A stretch of 39,888 nt of DNA, taken from the NCBI GenBank assembly GCA_002371265.1, contig DFGT01000028.1, forward strand, positions 58,672-98,559, in the 5' to 3' direction. The notes beneath the pieces were generated by a model. The model worked only from the letters and a program-made list of their open reading frames with translations, searched no databases and was not told the DNA's origin. Made by a program: the position numbers and the translations under genes. This DNA is from Bacteroidales bacterium UBA3743 (lineage in GTDB: Bacteria > Bacteroidota > Bacteroidia > Bacteroidales > Paludibacteraceae). Below are positions 1-8,561 of the stretch, piece after piece. Position 1 is the first letter of the stretch. The number at the start of each line of letters is the position of its first letter.

Positions 1-24
1 GGAGTTCGACTCTCCTATGGGCTA
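1..24 (+). tRNA. tRNA 3' end (partial, possibly tRNA-Glu)
   Basis: The window opens inside a tRNA. GGAG and CTCC(T) close a T-arm around the loop TTCGACT, followed by the acceptor strand ATGGGCT and discriminator A; CCA is not encoded, as is usual in Bacteroidota. The anticodon lies outside the window, so the isotype cannot be read. A tRNA-Glu upstream of rpsT is my recollection for related genomes, not a sequence reading. Confidence 0.7.
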
Positions 25-51
25 CTAATATAAATTCATTTATTAAAAACA

Positions 52-303
52 ATGGCAAATCACAAGTCTTCTATTAAGAGAATCAGACAGACAGAGAAGA
101 GAAGATTGCACAATAGATACTACGCAAAGACTACAAGAAATGCAGTGCGTAAGCTTCGTGCAATTTCTGACAAGAAAGAGGCTGAAGAGCTTTATCCAAA
201 AGTTAGCTCTATGCTAGACAAGTTGGCTAAGATTCGTGTTATTCACAAGAATAAGGCTTCTAATCTTAAGGCAAAGTTGGCTATTTACGTTAACAAGCTC
301 TAA
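52..303 (+). CDS. rpsT: 30S ribosomal protein bS20
   Basis: This 83-residue, Lys/Arg-rich helical protein is ribosomal protein bS20, which binds the 5' domain of 16S rRNA early in 30S assembly. The N-terminus MANHKSSIKRIRQ and the C-terminal HKNKASNLKAKL motif are characteristic, and the length is normal for the family. It starts 28 bases after the tRNA end and may be co-transcribed with it. No Shine-Dalgarno sequence precedes the ATG; the leader is A-rich. A strong terminator follows at 342-378. Confidence 0.97.
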   Translation: MANHKSSIKRIRQTEKRRLHNRYYAKTTRNAVRKLRAISDKKEAEELYPKVSSMLDKLAKIRVIHKNKASNLKAKLAIYVNKL

Positions 304-341
304 TCTTTCATTTCTCGAATCTATCGAAGAACACAAATATC

Positions 342-378
342 AAGGTCTTACTGAAAAGTGAGACCTTTTGTGTTTTTT
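342..378 (+). terminator. Rho-independent terminator of rpsT
   Basis: The arms AAGGTCTTAC (342-351) and GTGAGACCTT (358-367) pair over 10 bp with one G-U, around the loop TGAAAA, and are followed by a T-rich run to 378. It lies 38 bases after the rpsT stop. Confidence 0.9.
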
Positions 379-424
379 AATCCTACCTATTGTTTTAATC
401 ATCCCGAACATATGATAATGTGCT

Positions 425-910
425 ATGCCTATCCGAGCAACTAAAATATTCTTTCTGATCGTATCTGTGCTGATGTCTGCCGCAACCCTTTTTGCAAAGG
501 ATCATGAATTCATGATGTTGTATAAGTGCAGAGTGATGGTCGACGATTCTTTATGCTACCTGATTAAGAAAGGGTCCCCTTTTAGACGTAATCTTAACAA
601 TTGGGAGCCATACTGTGGCTACTTGGAAAATTTCTATTTCGCTGAAGGATATGGAAAAAGTAATGTCATGTATCAACTTATGGTTGTGAATGAATATGAT
701 CCACATGCAGATACCATTCAAGTGGTTCATGTGGTATGCCGTGATGAGTCGCACATTTACTCAATATGTGATTGTGATCAGTTCAGGAAACAATATGCCA
801 AGAATAAAGATGTGGAGAAATGTGATTGCCCTGTAGTAGAAGAGATGGATTACAGCAGTGCTTTTGGCATAAGACGGAGACACTCCACAGCTAAGAAGGA
901 TGAACAGTGA
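425..910 (+). CDS. Small exported protein of unknown function
   Basis: I do not recognise this 161-residue protein. It begins with a convincing signal peptide (basic MPIRATK, hydrophobic stretch to about residue 23, then LFAKD), so it is probably exported. The C-terminal half has clustered cysteines (residues about 116-140: ICDCDQF, EKCDCPVV), which suggests disulfides or metal binding. It stands alone between the rpsT terminator and a 419-base gap. No Shine-Dalgarno or clear Bacteroidota promoter precedes it. That it is coding rests on its length and signal peptide. Confidence 0.6.
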   Translation: MPIRATKIFFLIVSVLMSAATLFAKDHEFMMLYKCRVMVDDSLCYLIKKGSPFRRNLNNWEPYCGYLENFYFAEGYGKSNVMYQLMVVNEYDPHADTIQVVHVVCRDESHIYSICDCDQFRKQYAKNKDVEKCDCPVVEEMDYSSAFGIRRRHSTAKKDEQ

Positions 911-1005
911 TGAAATAAAGTCTTAGAGCCAATAAATCATAAACTATAATCCATTCTGATCTCATAATAAATATAACTGTTTGTCCTTAAATGCTTGCAA
1001 ATATT

Positions 1006-1056
1006 GAAGGGCTAGACCCAATATCTGCCAAAAACATGATCCCTTAACAATTCTCG
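1006..1056 (-). repeat. Degenerate copy of dispersed repeat, module A
   Basis: Read on the minus strand, this has the same order of blocks as module A at 8114: a GAG(G)ATTGTTAAGGG block, then CATGTTT, then AGATATTGG, then a closing CCCTTC-like block. Several substitutions and small insertions show that it is an old copy. Confidence 0.6.
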
Positions 1057-1250
1057 CCTATATAACCAATCTAAGACTGATCCTAAGTTTTTTCTCTGCT
1101 AAAATGAATGTTTCTATATTGTTGCAAGTCAATTTTTTATGTGGAGTGTGTTACAAGTGATGTTTGATATTGTTACATTAATCATCCACGGAAAAATGTT
1201 CATCTATATTGTTTGGTATTGAAATTCTTATGCGTCTTTGCTTTTGCAAC

Positions 1251-1258
1251 TACATTTG
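1251..1258 (+). promoter_or_regulatory. Candidate promoter -7 box (TACATTTG)
   Basis: TACATTTG matches the Bacteroidota -7 consensus TAnnTTTG. No TTTG lies at the usual 18-20 base spacing upstream, so it is a half match. A transcript starting near 1263 would have a leader of about 65 bases to the ATG at 1330. Confidence 0.4.
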
Positions 1259-1329
1259 CACACATAAACAACACACAAAAACTTTTTTATATGCGATCTA
1301 ACACGCTAGACATCATTATTTGGAATAGT

Positions 1330-4300
1330 ATGATGAAAAAAGTTATGGCAAAGTATTACCTTATGACTTTATTTACACTTTGTTGCATGCTGAATTCATC
1401 GTCATCGTCGGCACAATGTGTCGTGGCAAACACAAATTTTGACACAGATATTGCCCTTTGCTGCCCTGTCTTGACTTCTGACGAAGAGGGATGGTATAGT
1501 GAAAGTCATGGTTGGAATAAAATGTGCAAAACAGATATGTTTGCGGAGCCTGAATATGTTATATTTGAAGGAATGGGTGGCAGACTTTATAATTTTGGCA
1601 TCAACGATGTGACAGAAGTGGATGATGCATTCCACTTAAAAGACCATCAGGCAGATGGAAAAAAGACTCAATATGGCTATTCTTTCGTCACTGCACAGCC
1701 AAAACTCGTACATCCTTTTTGTAAAGCGAATGATACACCGAATAATATGTATGTCAGTGTCGGTTCCGCAGCACTGTGTCCGATGTTTTCTTATACGGTG
1801 CATGGATTAGCTCCTGGCACTTTTGCTGAATTGTCTTTTACATTGTATAATTTGTTGGATTCTACCTATTTTGAACATCTTGCCACAAATGTTTGTGGGG
1901 AAACTGCTTCTAAGTCTCCCAAAATGCAGGATTATATAACAAAGTATCTTTATGATTCTTCCACGAAGACAATCTCAGGAGAAAAATTGGAAATAGGTGT
2001 TGTTTCTAGCGATGATGATATATCATTTAAATCTGTAGACAATAGTGTACTTAAACTGGGTAAAAAGAATAAATCGACAGTTACGACTGTGGATTATGGA
2101 AAATCAGAATTGGTGGTACATAAAGCAATTGTTCCAGAATCAGGTAGTGTCACATTTTACATCTACCGTCCAAATGATTGTTTTCAGATCCCTATTGGCA
2201 TAGATGACATTGAGGTCAGCGGTGAAATAAAACCTGTTGTGATGAGCACAGGAAACCCATGCCCGGAACAGCCATTACGGGTGACTGCTAAACAAGATTA
2301 TCCAGAAGGTACAAAGTTCTATTGGAATGAGTCGGTTACCGGTCTGTCGTCGACAGAAAACGACTTTATATTTACACCAAAAAAGCCAGACACTGATTAT
2401 GTGATTACTTGTGTGGTGACCATCCCTGGATGTGATCCTGTAGAGTCTGACCCTTATATCATCCATTCTGGAATCTGTTGCACAAGTGAAGACGGTGCTC
2501 CTATGGCTATGACAAACTTGTTTTTTGATGATTTCGGTGACTTCGTTTCTGATGATATCTACAAGTGGACAGACCGAATGGGAATTACACATACAGAAAA
2601 AATACCTGTTGAACATACTCATGAGGCACGCTCTCATTCGAAAAAGGTGAGAATCCCTTATGTGCGAGCATATAATATTGAAAACAGTGGAGCTAAATTG
2701 TCGGTGCCTGTGGCGGGCACAGTTCCGCAAGATGATAATAAGTCAAAAATGAAGTCGGAATTGTTCGACCACGGTGTGTATGTCGTTTCCAAATATGGTG
2801 GCTATTCTGGAGGCGTGAAGTATGACAATTCGGGTACTCCTACCGGTGGCATGCTTCAGTTTGATCTCCTTGACAATGGTTCACAGGATGATTTTTTTGA
2901 AGTGGATATTGATCATATCTGTACAGGCAAAGAAATTACTTTTGGAGCGGATTTCGCTTCAATCTCAAGTCATCCTGGATGTATAGAAGTTACTCTTGAA
3001 CATGATGGGAATGTATTGGAAAGTGAAGCTAAAAGTTTTAAAAGTGGAGCAGATGGTTGGCTGAGTGTAAATAAAAAGTTCACTATAAAAGCTGAAGATG
3101 TCGGAGGTGCATCTGAAGTCTCGATTAAAATGAAAGTCAAACATAATCAATCATGTGTTCCTCCAGGAGATAAGTTGACGCGTGATTATGCCATCGACAA
3201 TATTGTCTTTCAGGTATGTACTCCGCCTGACGTAAATGTGGATGCTTTTGTCAATACTGGCAAAAACATATTCAATCTGTGTGCTGAGGATGTGCTGACT
3301 CTTATCCCTGTGATATCTGATGCCACCCGACAGTTTTATACTTACAGTGGAGGAAATCCAGATATGAGCAAGAAATTAGGTTTTGTTTATCAATATACGG
3401 ATGTCGATCCGTCTACTGAAAGTGAAACAAATCCAATAACTTGGAAATCTCTTCATAAAGAGGATGTTGTCGAAACAGAGACGTTTATAGTGGAGATGGC
3501 AAAGTATTGGACGGATATTTTCTCTTCGCTCTCTGAAAATCAACGTGTATATTTCCGCGTCGTTGTAGGTGAGTATAGTGATTTGGTCGCCGACCAATCG
3601 TGGAAAAAGAATTCCGCATTTTCTCCATGTCGTAAGATTTCTATCTCTAAAATTCCTGTTGCGGCAGGAGTGAATTGTGCGGAGTGCTCTCATTTGGATT
3701 TTGAGAAGACGGGAGTGTCTTTCACAGCGGACAATGGCAAGTATGATGCAGAGAGACGGGTGGTTGAACTTTGTGCTGGAGAATCCGTCGAAATTGGCAT
3801 CGTGGAGGCGGTTCACGGCCTTGACAAGGATGGCAAAGCCTATAATAACTATGATGTCAAGTGGTTCAAGGAGAATGTGGATAGCCCTGCATTGGCGACG
3901 AAGAGATGTACGACGGTTGATGATGAGGCTCCTACGCTCACAGTGAACTATGATGATGTCGAATCATTTGGCGCGACGGGAGTGAAATATATTATCTCAT
4001 TCCACGATTATTATGATTCTGCGTTGGATTCCACTCCTTGTGATATGACGGATACAATTACAGTCGTCGCTAATCCAAAACCCCTCATAACATTGACAGC
4101 TCCAGCTCCATTTTGTGAAGGATCGTTAACTGAGGAACCAGAAAAAAGTATTGGTGGGTATAGCATTGATTGGTATGAGGATGTCGACACATTGATGAAA
4201 ATATCTGTTCCTGAGATAGGAGAGTTGAAAAAGGTTGATATGCCAAAGTCTTACTTTTATGCGTTGACGGATGAGAAAACTGGCTGTCGTGGTGAAGCAA

Positions 4301-7300
4301 ATGAGTACATTGTTGAGGTTCAGAGCGTGGCTGATCCCATGACAGGAACTGTGACATACCTGAAGTCGGAAGGGGTAAACGGTTTTAAGAAGCCTACCGA
4401 GCAGACTCCTGAAGCGGTCGTAGGTGATACCTCATGTATGGACTGCATTATAGTGTGGTATGACGAAAACAAGAACAAAATCGATGAAAACGACGCGACA
4501 CCTAAGTATAATGCCAACCTAGAAGGAAATGAGGAGCACACGTATTATGTGAAGCAGGTGAACAAACTTGGCTGTGAGAGCAATTTCAAGCCTGTGACTG
4601 TCATCGTTTCCGGCTATCCGTCACCTACGGTGAAAAACTATAACGTGTGTGAGAACTCGACAAAATTGGCTGGCAATATTGAGGCGACAACCAATAAGGT
4701 AGACGGTGCTAATGGAGCGGCGGCGAGCGACTTCAAGCTTGTGTGGTACAACAGCAAGGCTGACGGCACTATTGACGAGAGTGTCGAACTGGAAAAGATA
4801 GATTTGTCGCCAAGCATACAGAAGGCGGAGACGGGAAGTAAACAGACTATATATAAATATTATGTGCTACAGCGTCTGGCGAGCAGCACGACGCCACCAT
4901 ACGCACAGAGTGCCCCTGTCCCAGTGACAGTGACGGTCAACACGAATCCAAGACTGACAAAACTTGTGACTGACCCCAAGTGTAAGGGAGAGGTTCAGAA
5001 GCTGTCGGAGATGTACAACATAGATATCGATAGTTGCAATGCCACATATTACGATGTCAATCAGGGCACGATGTCGACGATGACAACTGATGCGATTACT
5101 GAAAATGGCATTTATGAGGTGAAGGGCTGGTATGTGATCAACAAGGGCACACCAGAGGAGGAAACATGCTCGTCCCAGCCAGAGGACCTGACGGTGGTGT
5201 TCCACGAACTTGACGCATCAATCGTTGGCACAGAAAGAACATGTCCAGGAGTAGGCGTGCCGCTTGAGGCCGACATCACCGTAGGCGGCGGATTGAAGGA
5301 GAGCGAGGTCGTCTACTCATGGAAGAACGACCTGAACACGAACACTGGTGACCAGAAACAATACTTGACAGGCTCTGATGGATTGGACAAACCCGGTGAT
5401 CTCATGAGTGTTACCCTCGAGGTGTCGAGCCAAGCGTGCAACGGACCGAGGGCGGTGACCAAGACTCACCGCATTACGGTGGGCGACGGACAGCTGATCG
5501 GAAACATATCGTTCCACGAAATCAACAATACGAAGTCAATCACATTGCCTGTGTCAGACAACGACATAGAGTTCTCCTCATGCGGCGGCAACGTGGAGGT
5601 CAAACTGACTGGTATAGTCAACAAGGACAACACGTCGGGCTACACATTGAGCGGAACATCATCCTCCAAAGGATCATTCAGCAACGAATTTGACGGAGAG
5701 GCGATATTAAGCCTTGGTGAGGGCAGATATACATTGTCGTACATCAACGAGTGTCCAACAAAGTTTATGTTTGAAATCACCGACTACAGCAACAGCGCAG
5801 AATCGACGAACGGAAATATGACAATCTGCGAGAGGGAGAAGTGGAACGCTGAGATCATCGACATCACAGGACCGAAACCTACGATCGAGTGGCAGAGAAA
5901 CGGCGACGTCATCCCGGGCGAGACAAACGCCAAGCTGCAGCTCAACCCCGCGAAGCCTGAGAACAGTGGAGTGTACACATACACGCTCTTCTCCGCAGGC
6001 TGCCGCTTCGACGGCAGGATTGCCCTGGGCAACGCGCTGAAGGTGAAGCCTTACGTGGTGCTTGACGATAACTCGTACGAGAAGAGATATGAGGTGGTTA
6101 ACGGAGAGAATCAGAGCATCAGCCTGGAATTCAAGGTGCCTGCGACGGCGTCGGACATCGAGTCGGACGTGAAGTGGAGCGACATAAATTCGGGATTTAT
6201 CCAGAGCGGGGCAAGCGTGACGATCTCGCCTGTGGACAGGGACTACGACCTGCACATTGTGGCGGAGAACAAGGAGTACTGCAAGGCTGAGACGGACATA
6301 GCCATCCTAGTGGACGCCAGACTTAAGATGACGGCGGAGCTGGAGAGGACTGAGATATGCGAGGGTGAGACCACGAAGCTGATTGTCGACACAACAGGAA
6401 CTGGCAGGGTGCTTCATCCTGGTGATCTGGTGCTGAAGGTGACGGAGACGATGGCCGACGGTGACAGGACGATAAAGCTGATACCTAACCGCAGCACAGG
6501 CAAGCTGGAGGCGGAGGTGAACCCGGCTCACAATGCAAAATATATGGTGACATACACATACAATGTTGGCGGTCAGGACGAGTCGAAGAAGCTGGATCTG
6601 ACAGTGTATGAGAAATTTCAGGTTGAACTTTCGACGGTAGAGCCTGTGTGTGAAGGTGGTCAGGCGACGGTCGAGGTTGTGAATCTCTATCCTAGCGGCA
6701 CATACCTCGACTGGAGCGACAATCCGGCTGGCGAGCTGGTTGCGGGATCGATATCCGGAGCGACGTTTATGCCAATCCACACAGAATCGGGTGTCGCAAG
6801 ACAGATGAAGACGTACAAGGTGATAGCCAAGAACGGCATCTGCCAGGACAAACCGTTCATGTTCAGCGCCTACGTCGACAAACCTATCGAGGGCGATATA
6901 AGGACAGCGGACAGGATATGCCAGTTCGACGAGCTGACTCTTGACGCGACATCATATCAGGCAGACACATACGAGTGGAAGTATGAGGAGAAGGACTCTG
7001 TGTTCACTGGCGTGACGGCGAAACTGGTGCCGGACCCTGACTATGCGACATTCACGCTGAGCATGACGCGAGGCAAGTGCTCAGCTGAGGTGCAGAAGTA
7101 TGTAGAGGTGACATCCGCTCCGTCTGTGCTTCAGGTCGACTCAATCGGCATCCGTCAGATAGAGATACAGACAGAGGTCGGACTCGGAACGGGATCGTTC
7201 AAGTACATCATAGACGGCAACGAGGACGACCCGGAGATAGGCAGCAACATCAGGGACGGACTCTCGTACAGCGAGCACGTGGTGAAGGTGGTGGACGAGG

Positions 7301-7614
7301 TCGGCTGCTCGACTGAGTTCAGGTTCGTGGTCAACAACCCTGCGATAGAGATACCTATCCACATCTCCCCTAACGAGGACGGAGTGTCAGACAAGTTCGT
7401 GGTGAAGGGCTTGGCTGAGGGATATCCTGACGCCAAGGTGACGATCTTCGACCGCTGGGGCAAGCAGCTTGCGACATACAACGCCGGCGACGGAACCGAC
7501 TGGGATGGAGTCTACAACGGAGTGGCCATGCCGTCGACCGACTACTGGTACGAGATCCAGATCAAGGAAACAGGTAAAACCTATGTAGGACATTTCACTC
7601 TTATAAGACAATAA
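1330..7614 (+). CDS. Giant multi-Ig-like surface protein with CHU_C (T9SS type B) C-terminus
   Basis: This 2094-residue protein is predicted to be secreted by the type IX system. With the ATG at 1330 the N-terminus is a signal peptide (MMKKVMAKYY, hydrophobic core, SSSSSAQC). The middle is a chain of Ig/PKD-like modules, many opening with a Cys motif (CAGESVEI, CEGSLTEE, CPGVGVPL, CEGETTKL, CEGGQATV, CQFDELTL) followed by a W-x-x or Y-x-W strand. The last ~85 residues (ISPNEDGVSDKF, IFDRWGKQL, WDGVYNG, YWYEIQI, GHFTLIRQ) form the gliding-motility-associated C-terminal domain. SprB-like adhesins and cell-surface proteins share this plan. The ligand is unknown. Base composition rises strongly from 5' to 3' (see findings). 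A TTG at 1213 would add 39 residues and is disfavoured. Confidence 0.88.
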   Translation: MMKKVMAKYYLMTLFTLCCMLNSSSSSAQCVVANTNFDTDIALCCPVLTSDEEGWYSESHGWNKMCKTDMFAEPEYVIFEGMGGRLYNFGINDVTEVDDAFHLKDHQADGKKTQYGYSFVTAQPKLVHPFCKANDTPNNMYVSVGSAALCPMFSYTVHGLAPGTFAELSFTLYNLLDSTYFEHLATNVCGETASKSPKMQDYITKYLYDSSTKTISGEKLEIGVVSSDDDISFKSVDNSVLKLGKKNKSTVTTVDYGKSELVVHKAIVPESGSVTFYIYRPNDCFQIPIGIDDIEVSGEIKPVVMSTGNPCPEQPLRVTAKQDYPEGTKFYWNESVTGLSSTENDFIFTPKKPDTDYVITCVVTIPGCDPVESDPYIIHSGICCTSEDGAPMAMTNLFFDDFGDFVSDDIYKWTDRMGITHTEKIPVEHTHEARSHSKKVRIPYVRAYNIENSGAKLSVPVAGTVPQDDNKSKMKSELFDHGVYVVSKYGGYSGGVKYDNSGTPTGGMLQFDLLDNGSQDDFFEVDIDHICTGKEITFGADFASISSHPGCIEVTLEHDGNVLESEAKSFKSGADGWLSVNKKFTIKAEDVGGASEVSIKMKVKHNQSCVPPGDKLTRDYAIDNIVFQVCTPPDVNVDAFVNTGKNIFNLCAEDVLTLIPVISDATRQFYTYSGGNPDMSKKLGFVYQYTDVDPSTESETNPITWKSLHKEDVVETETFIVEMAKYWTDIFSSLSENQRVYFRVVVGEYSDLVADQSWKKNSAFSPCRKISISKIPVAAGVNCAECSHLDFEKTGVSFTADNGKYDAERRVVELCAGESVEIGIVEAVHGLDKDGKAYNNYDVKWFKENVDSPALATKRCTTVDDEAPTLTVNYDDVESFGATGVKYIISFHDYYDSALDSTPCDMTDTITVVANPKPLITLTAPAPFCEGSLTEEPEKSIGGYSIDWYEDVDTLMKISVPEIGELKKVDMPKSYFYALTDEKTGCRGEANEYIVEVQSVADPMTGTVTYLKSEGVNGFKKPTEQTPEAVVGDTSCMDCIIVWYDENKNKIDENDATPKYNANLEGNEEHTYYVKQVNKLGCESNFKPVTVIVSGYPSPTVKNYNVCENSTKLAGNIEATTNKVDGANGAAASDFKLVWYNSKADGTIDESVELEKIDLSPSIQKAETGSKQTIYKYYVLQRLASSTTPPYAQSAPVPVTVTVNTNPRLTKLVTDPKCKGEVQKLSEMYNIDIDSCNATYYDVNQGTMSTMTTDAITENGIYEVKGWYVINKGTPEEETCSSQPEDLTVVFHELDASIVGTERTCPGVGVPLEADITVGGGLKESEVVYSWKNDLNTNTGDQKQYLTGSDGLDKPGDLMSVTLEVSSQACNGPRAVTKTHRITVGDGQLIGNISFHEINNTKSITLPVSDNDIEFSSCGGNVEVKLTGIVNKDNTSGYTLSGTSSSKGSFSNEFDGEAILSLGEGRYTLSYINECPTKFMFEITDYSNSAESTNGNMTICEREKWNAEIIDITGPKPTIEWQRNGDVIPGETNAKLQLNPAKPENSGVYTYTLFSAGCRFDGRIALGNALKVKPYVVLDDNSYEKRYEVVNGENQSISLEFKVPATASDIESDVKWSDINSGFIQSGASVTISPVDRDYDLHIVAENKEYCKAETDIAILVDARLKMTAELERTEICEGETTKLIVDTTGTGRVLHPGDLVLKVTETMADGDRTIKLIPNRSTGKLEAEVNPAHNAKYMVTYTYNVGGQDESKKLDLTVYEKFQVELSTVEPVCEGGQATVEVVNLYPSGTYLDWSDNPAGELVAGSISGATFMPIHTESGVARQMKTYKVIAKNGICQDKPFMFSAYVDKPIEGDIRTADRICQFDELTLDATSYQADTYEWKYEEKDSVFTGVTAKLVPDPDYATFTLSMTRGKCSAEVQKYVEVTSAPSVLQVDSIGIRQIEIQTEVGLGTGSFKYIIDGNEDDPEIGSNIRDGLSYSEHVVKVVDEVGCSTEFRFVVNNPAIEIPIHISPNEDGVSDKFVVKGLAEGYPDAKVTIFDRWGKQLATYNAGDGTDWDGVYNGVAMPSTDYWYEIQIKETGKTYVGHFTLIRQ

Positions 7615-7958
7615 TTGGCATCATAGATGTCAAAAATTGGTTGTGGCCAAGGATTTAATTGCAATATGAATAATGATCAAACAGAAAACAGTATCAGCTA
7701 TAATATCTGACACTTGGGAAAACTCGCAAACAAGTTTGTTTTTGAAATCCTTTAATGGAGAAAACACAAACAGTAGAAAACAAAACAAGTTTTCTTTCGT
7801 TTTTGTTTTTAGCGTTGGGCTGTTTTCAATGTCATTATGACATGTTTTTCAGCACCGACAACAAAGTTGTATTTTAGCGGTGCGTTTTCTGTTACTCTTT
7901 TGACCATGGCATATAGAAATGCCGGAGTAAAACATTTTTTAGATGTAAATATGGTTGG
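7615..7958. other. Intergenic region with hairpins after giant gene
   Basis: No gene is seen here. A short palindrome (ATGTCAT, T, ATGACAT; 7829-7843) is followed by GTTTTT and may terminate transcription weakly. A second structure pairs GCACCG (7852-7857) with CGGTGC (7878-7883) and inside it ACAAC with GTTGT (7858-7862, 7866-7870), followed by TTTTC. Either could end the transcript of the large upstream gene. Confidence 0.4.
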
Positions 7959-8108
7959 ACTTTCCAAAATAGGAAATGTTTGCTGCTAAAAACATCGACC
8001 ATAATTAAGAATCTGTTTGGATAAAAAGAAATGCATTTTCCACTCCAGATTGAAAACTCGCCTCTTTTTATCATAAAAAGACGTAGAAACTGTTTAGATT
8101 TAATTTAA
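7959..8108 (-). repeat. 150-bp dispersed repeat, copy 1
   Basis: Aligned by eye with 13392-13541, this block differs at only 3 of 150 positions. It contains a hairpin (TCTTTTTAT, C, ATAAAAAGA). Part of it (CATTTTCCACT, then the CCTCTTTTT hairpin block) also resembles the far end of the long repeats at 12289-12513 and 19978-20215, in the orientation of the latter. No reading frame is conserved. Confidence 0.85.
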
Positions 8109-8113
8109 GAATT

Positions 8114-8225
8114 GAGGATTGTTAAGGGCCCATGTTTAATAGATATTGGCCCTAACCCCTCCCCATGTGCGAGCCGTAGGCGAGCACATAAAATTTAATA
8201 AAATCACAGAGACTCATATTTAACG
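8114..8225 (+). repeat. Dispersed repeat, modules A+B (partial)
   Basis: Module A begins GAGGATTGTTAAGGGCC and closes with GGCCCTAACCCCTCC, forming an imperfect stem. Module B follows: GTGCGAGCCGTAGGCGAGCAC, an AT-rich link, then ATCACAGAGACTC. The same order recurs at 12289-12513 and, inverted, at 19978-20215. This copy breaks off after the CACAGAGA motif. Confidence 0.8.
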
Positions 8226-8561
8226 GAATTTATATTGCTGGCAGGTTTGAAACCTACATGGGGGTGATTGACTATTAGAAAACGTCTATTTTACATGATA
8301 TCATGATACCATTTTTGTTTCGAACTAATCGCTAAATGAAACCATAGAAAATACACCGTTAGGTGTTTTATATCGGTAGATATATAATATTATGACGTGA
8401 CGGATATTCCCCTTTAGGGGATATATCTAATAATAACCGATGTTAATTTTTGTTAATTCTGGAAACGCCGGAGATTGTGTCTGAATTTTTTAGTTATTTT
8501 GCAAACAATCGCACATCATTGAAATTAAATGCGAATTTTGGGACTAATTAAAACTCATATA
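8226..8561. other. Intergenic region upstream of mosaic secreted protein
   Basis: This stretch has no credible gene. GCTGGCAGGTTTGAAACCT near 8238-8256 is a half copy of the palindrome at 19658-19678. A hairpin (ATATTCCCC, TTTA, GGGGATAT; 8405-8425) has one bulge. TTATTTTG at 8494-8501 is a weak -7 box with TTG at 8475-8477. Confidence 0.4.

Larger units (their letters stand above)
911..1329. other. Intergenic region upstream of giant surface protein
   Basis: This is an AT-rich gap without a credible gene. It holds a degenerate copy of the dispersed repeat (1006-1056) and a promoter-like -7 box at 1251-1258. An in-frame TTG at 1213 could extend the next gene, but the box lies downstream of it and the extension would bury the signal peptide. 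Confidence 0.6.

Noticed and set aside
1213..1329. TTG-initiated 39-codon extension of the giant surface protein
   Set aside because: It would place the signal peptide inside the protein and begins upstream of a likely promoter box; the ATG at 1330 gives a normal signal peptide.
5707..6255. 182-codon minus-strand open frame inside the giant gene
   Set aside because: It is antisense to well-supported Ig-like modules; the GC-rich codons of that part keep the opposite frame open, and its Arg/His/Val-rich translation has no domain pattern.
8226..8561. Riboswitch or large leader upstream of the mosaic protein
   Set aside because: Only one short bulged hairpin and a half palindrome are seen; no known aptamer core was recognised.
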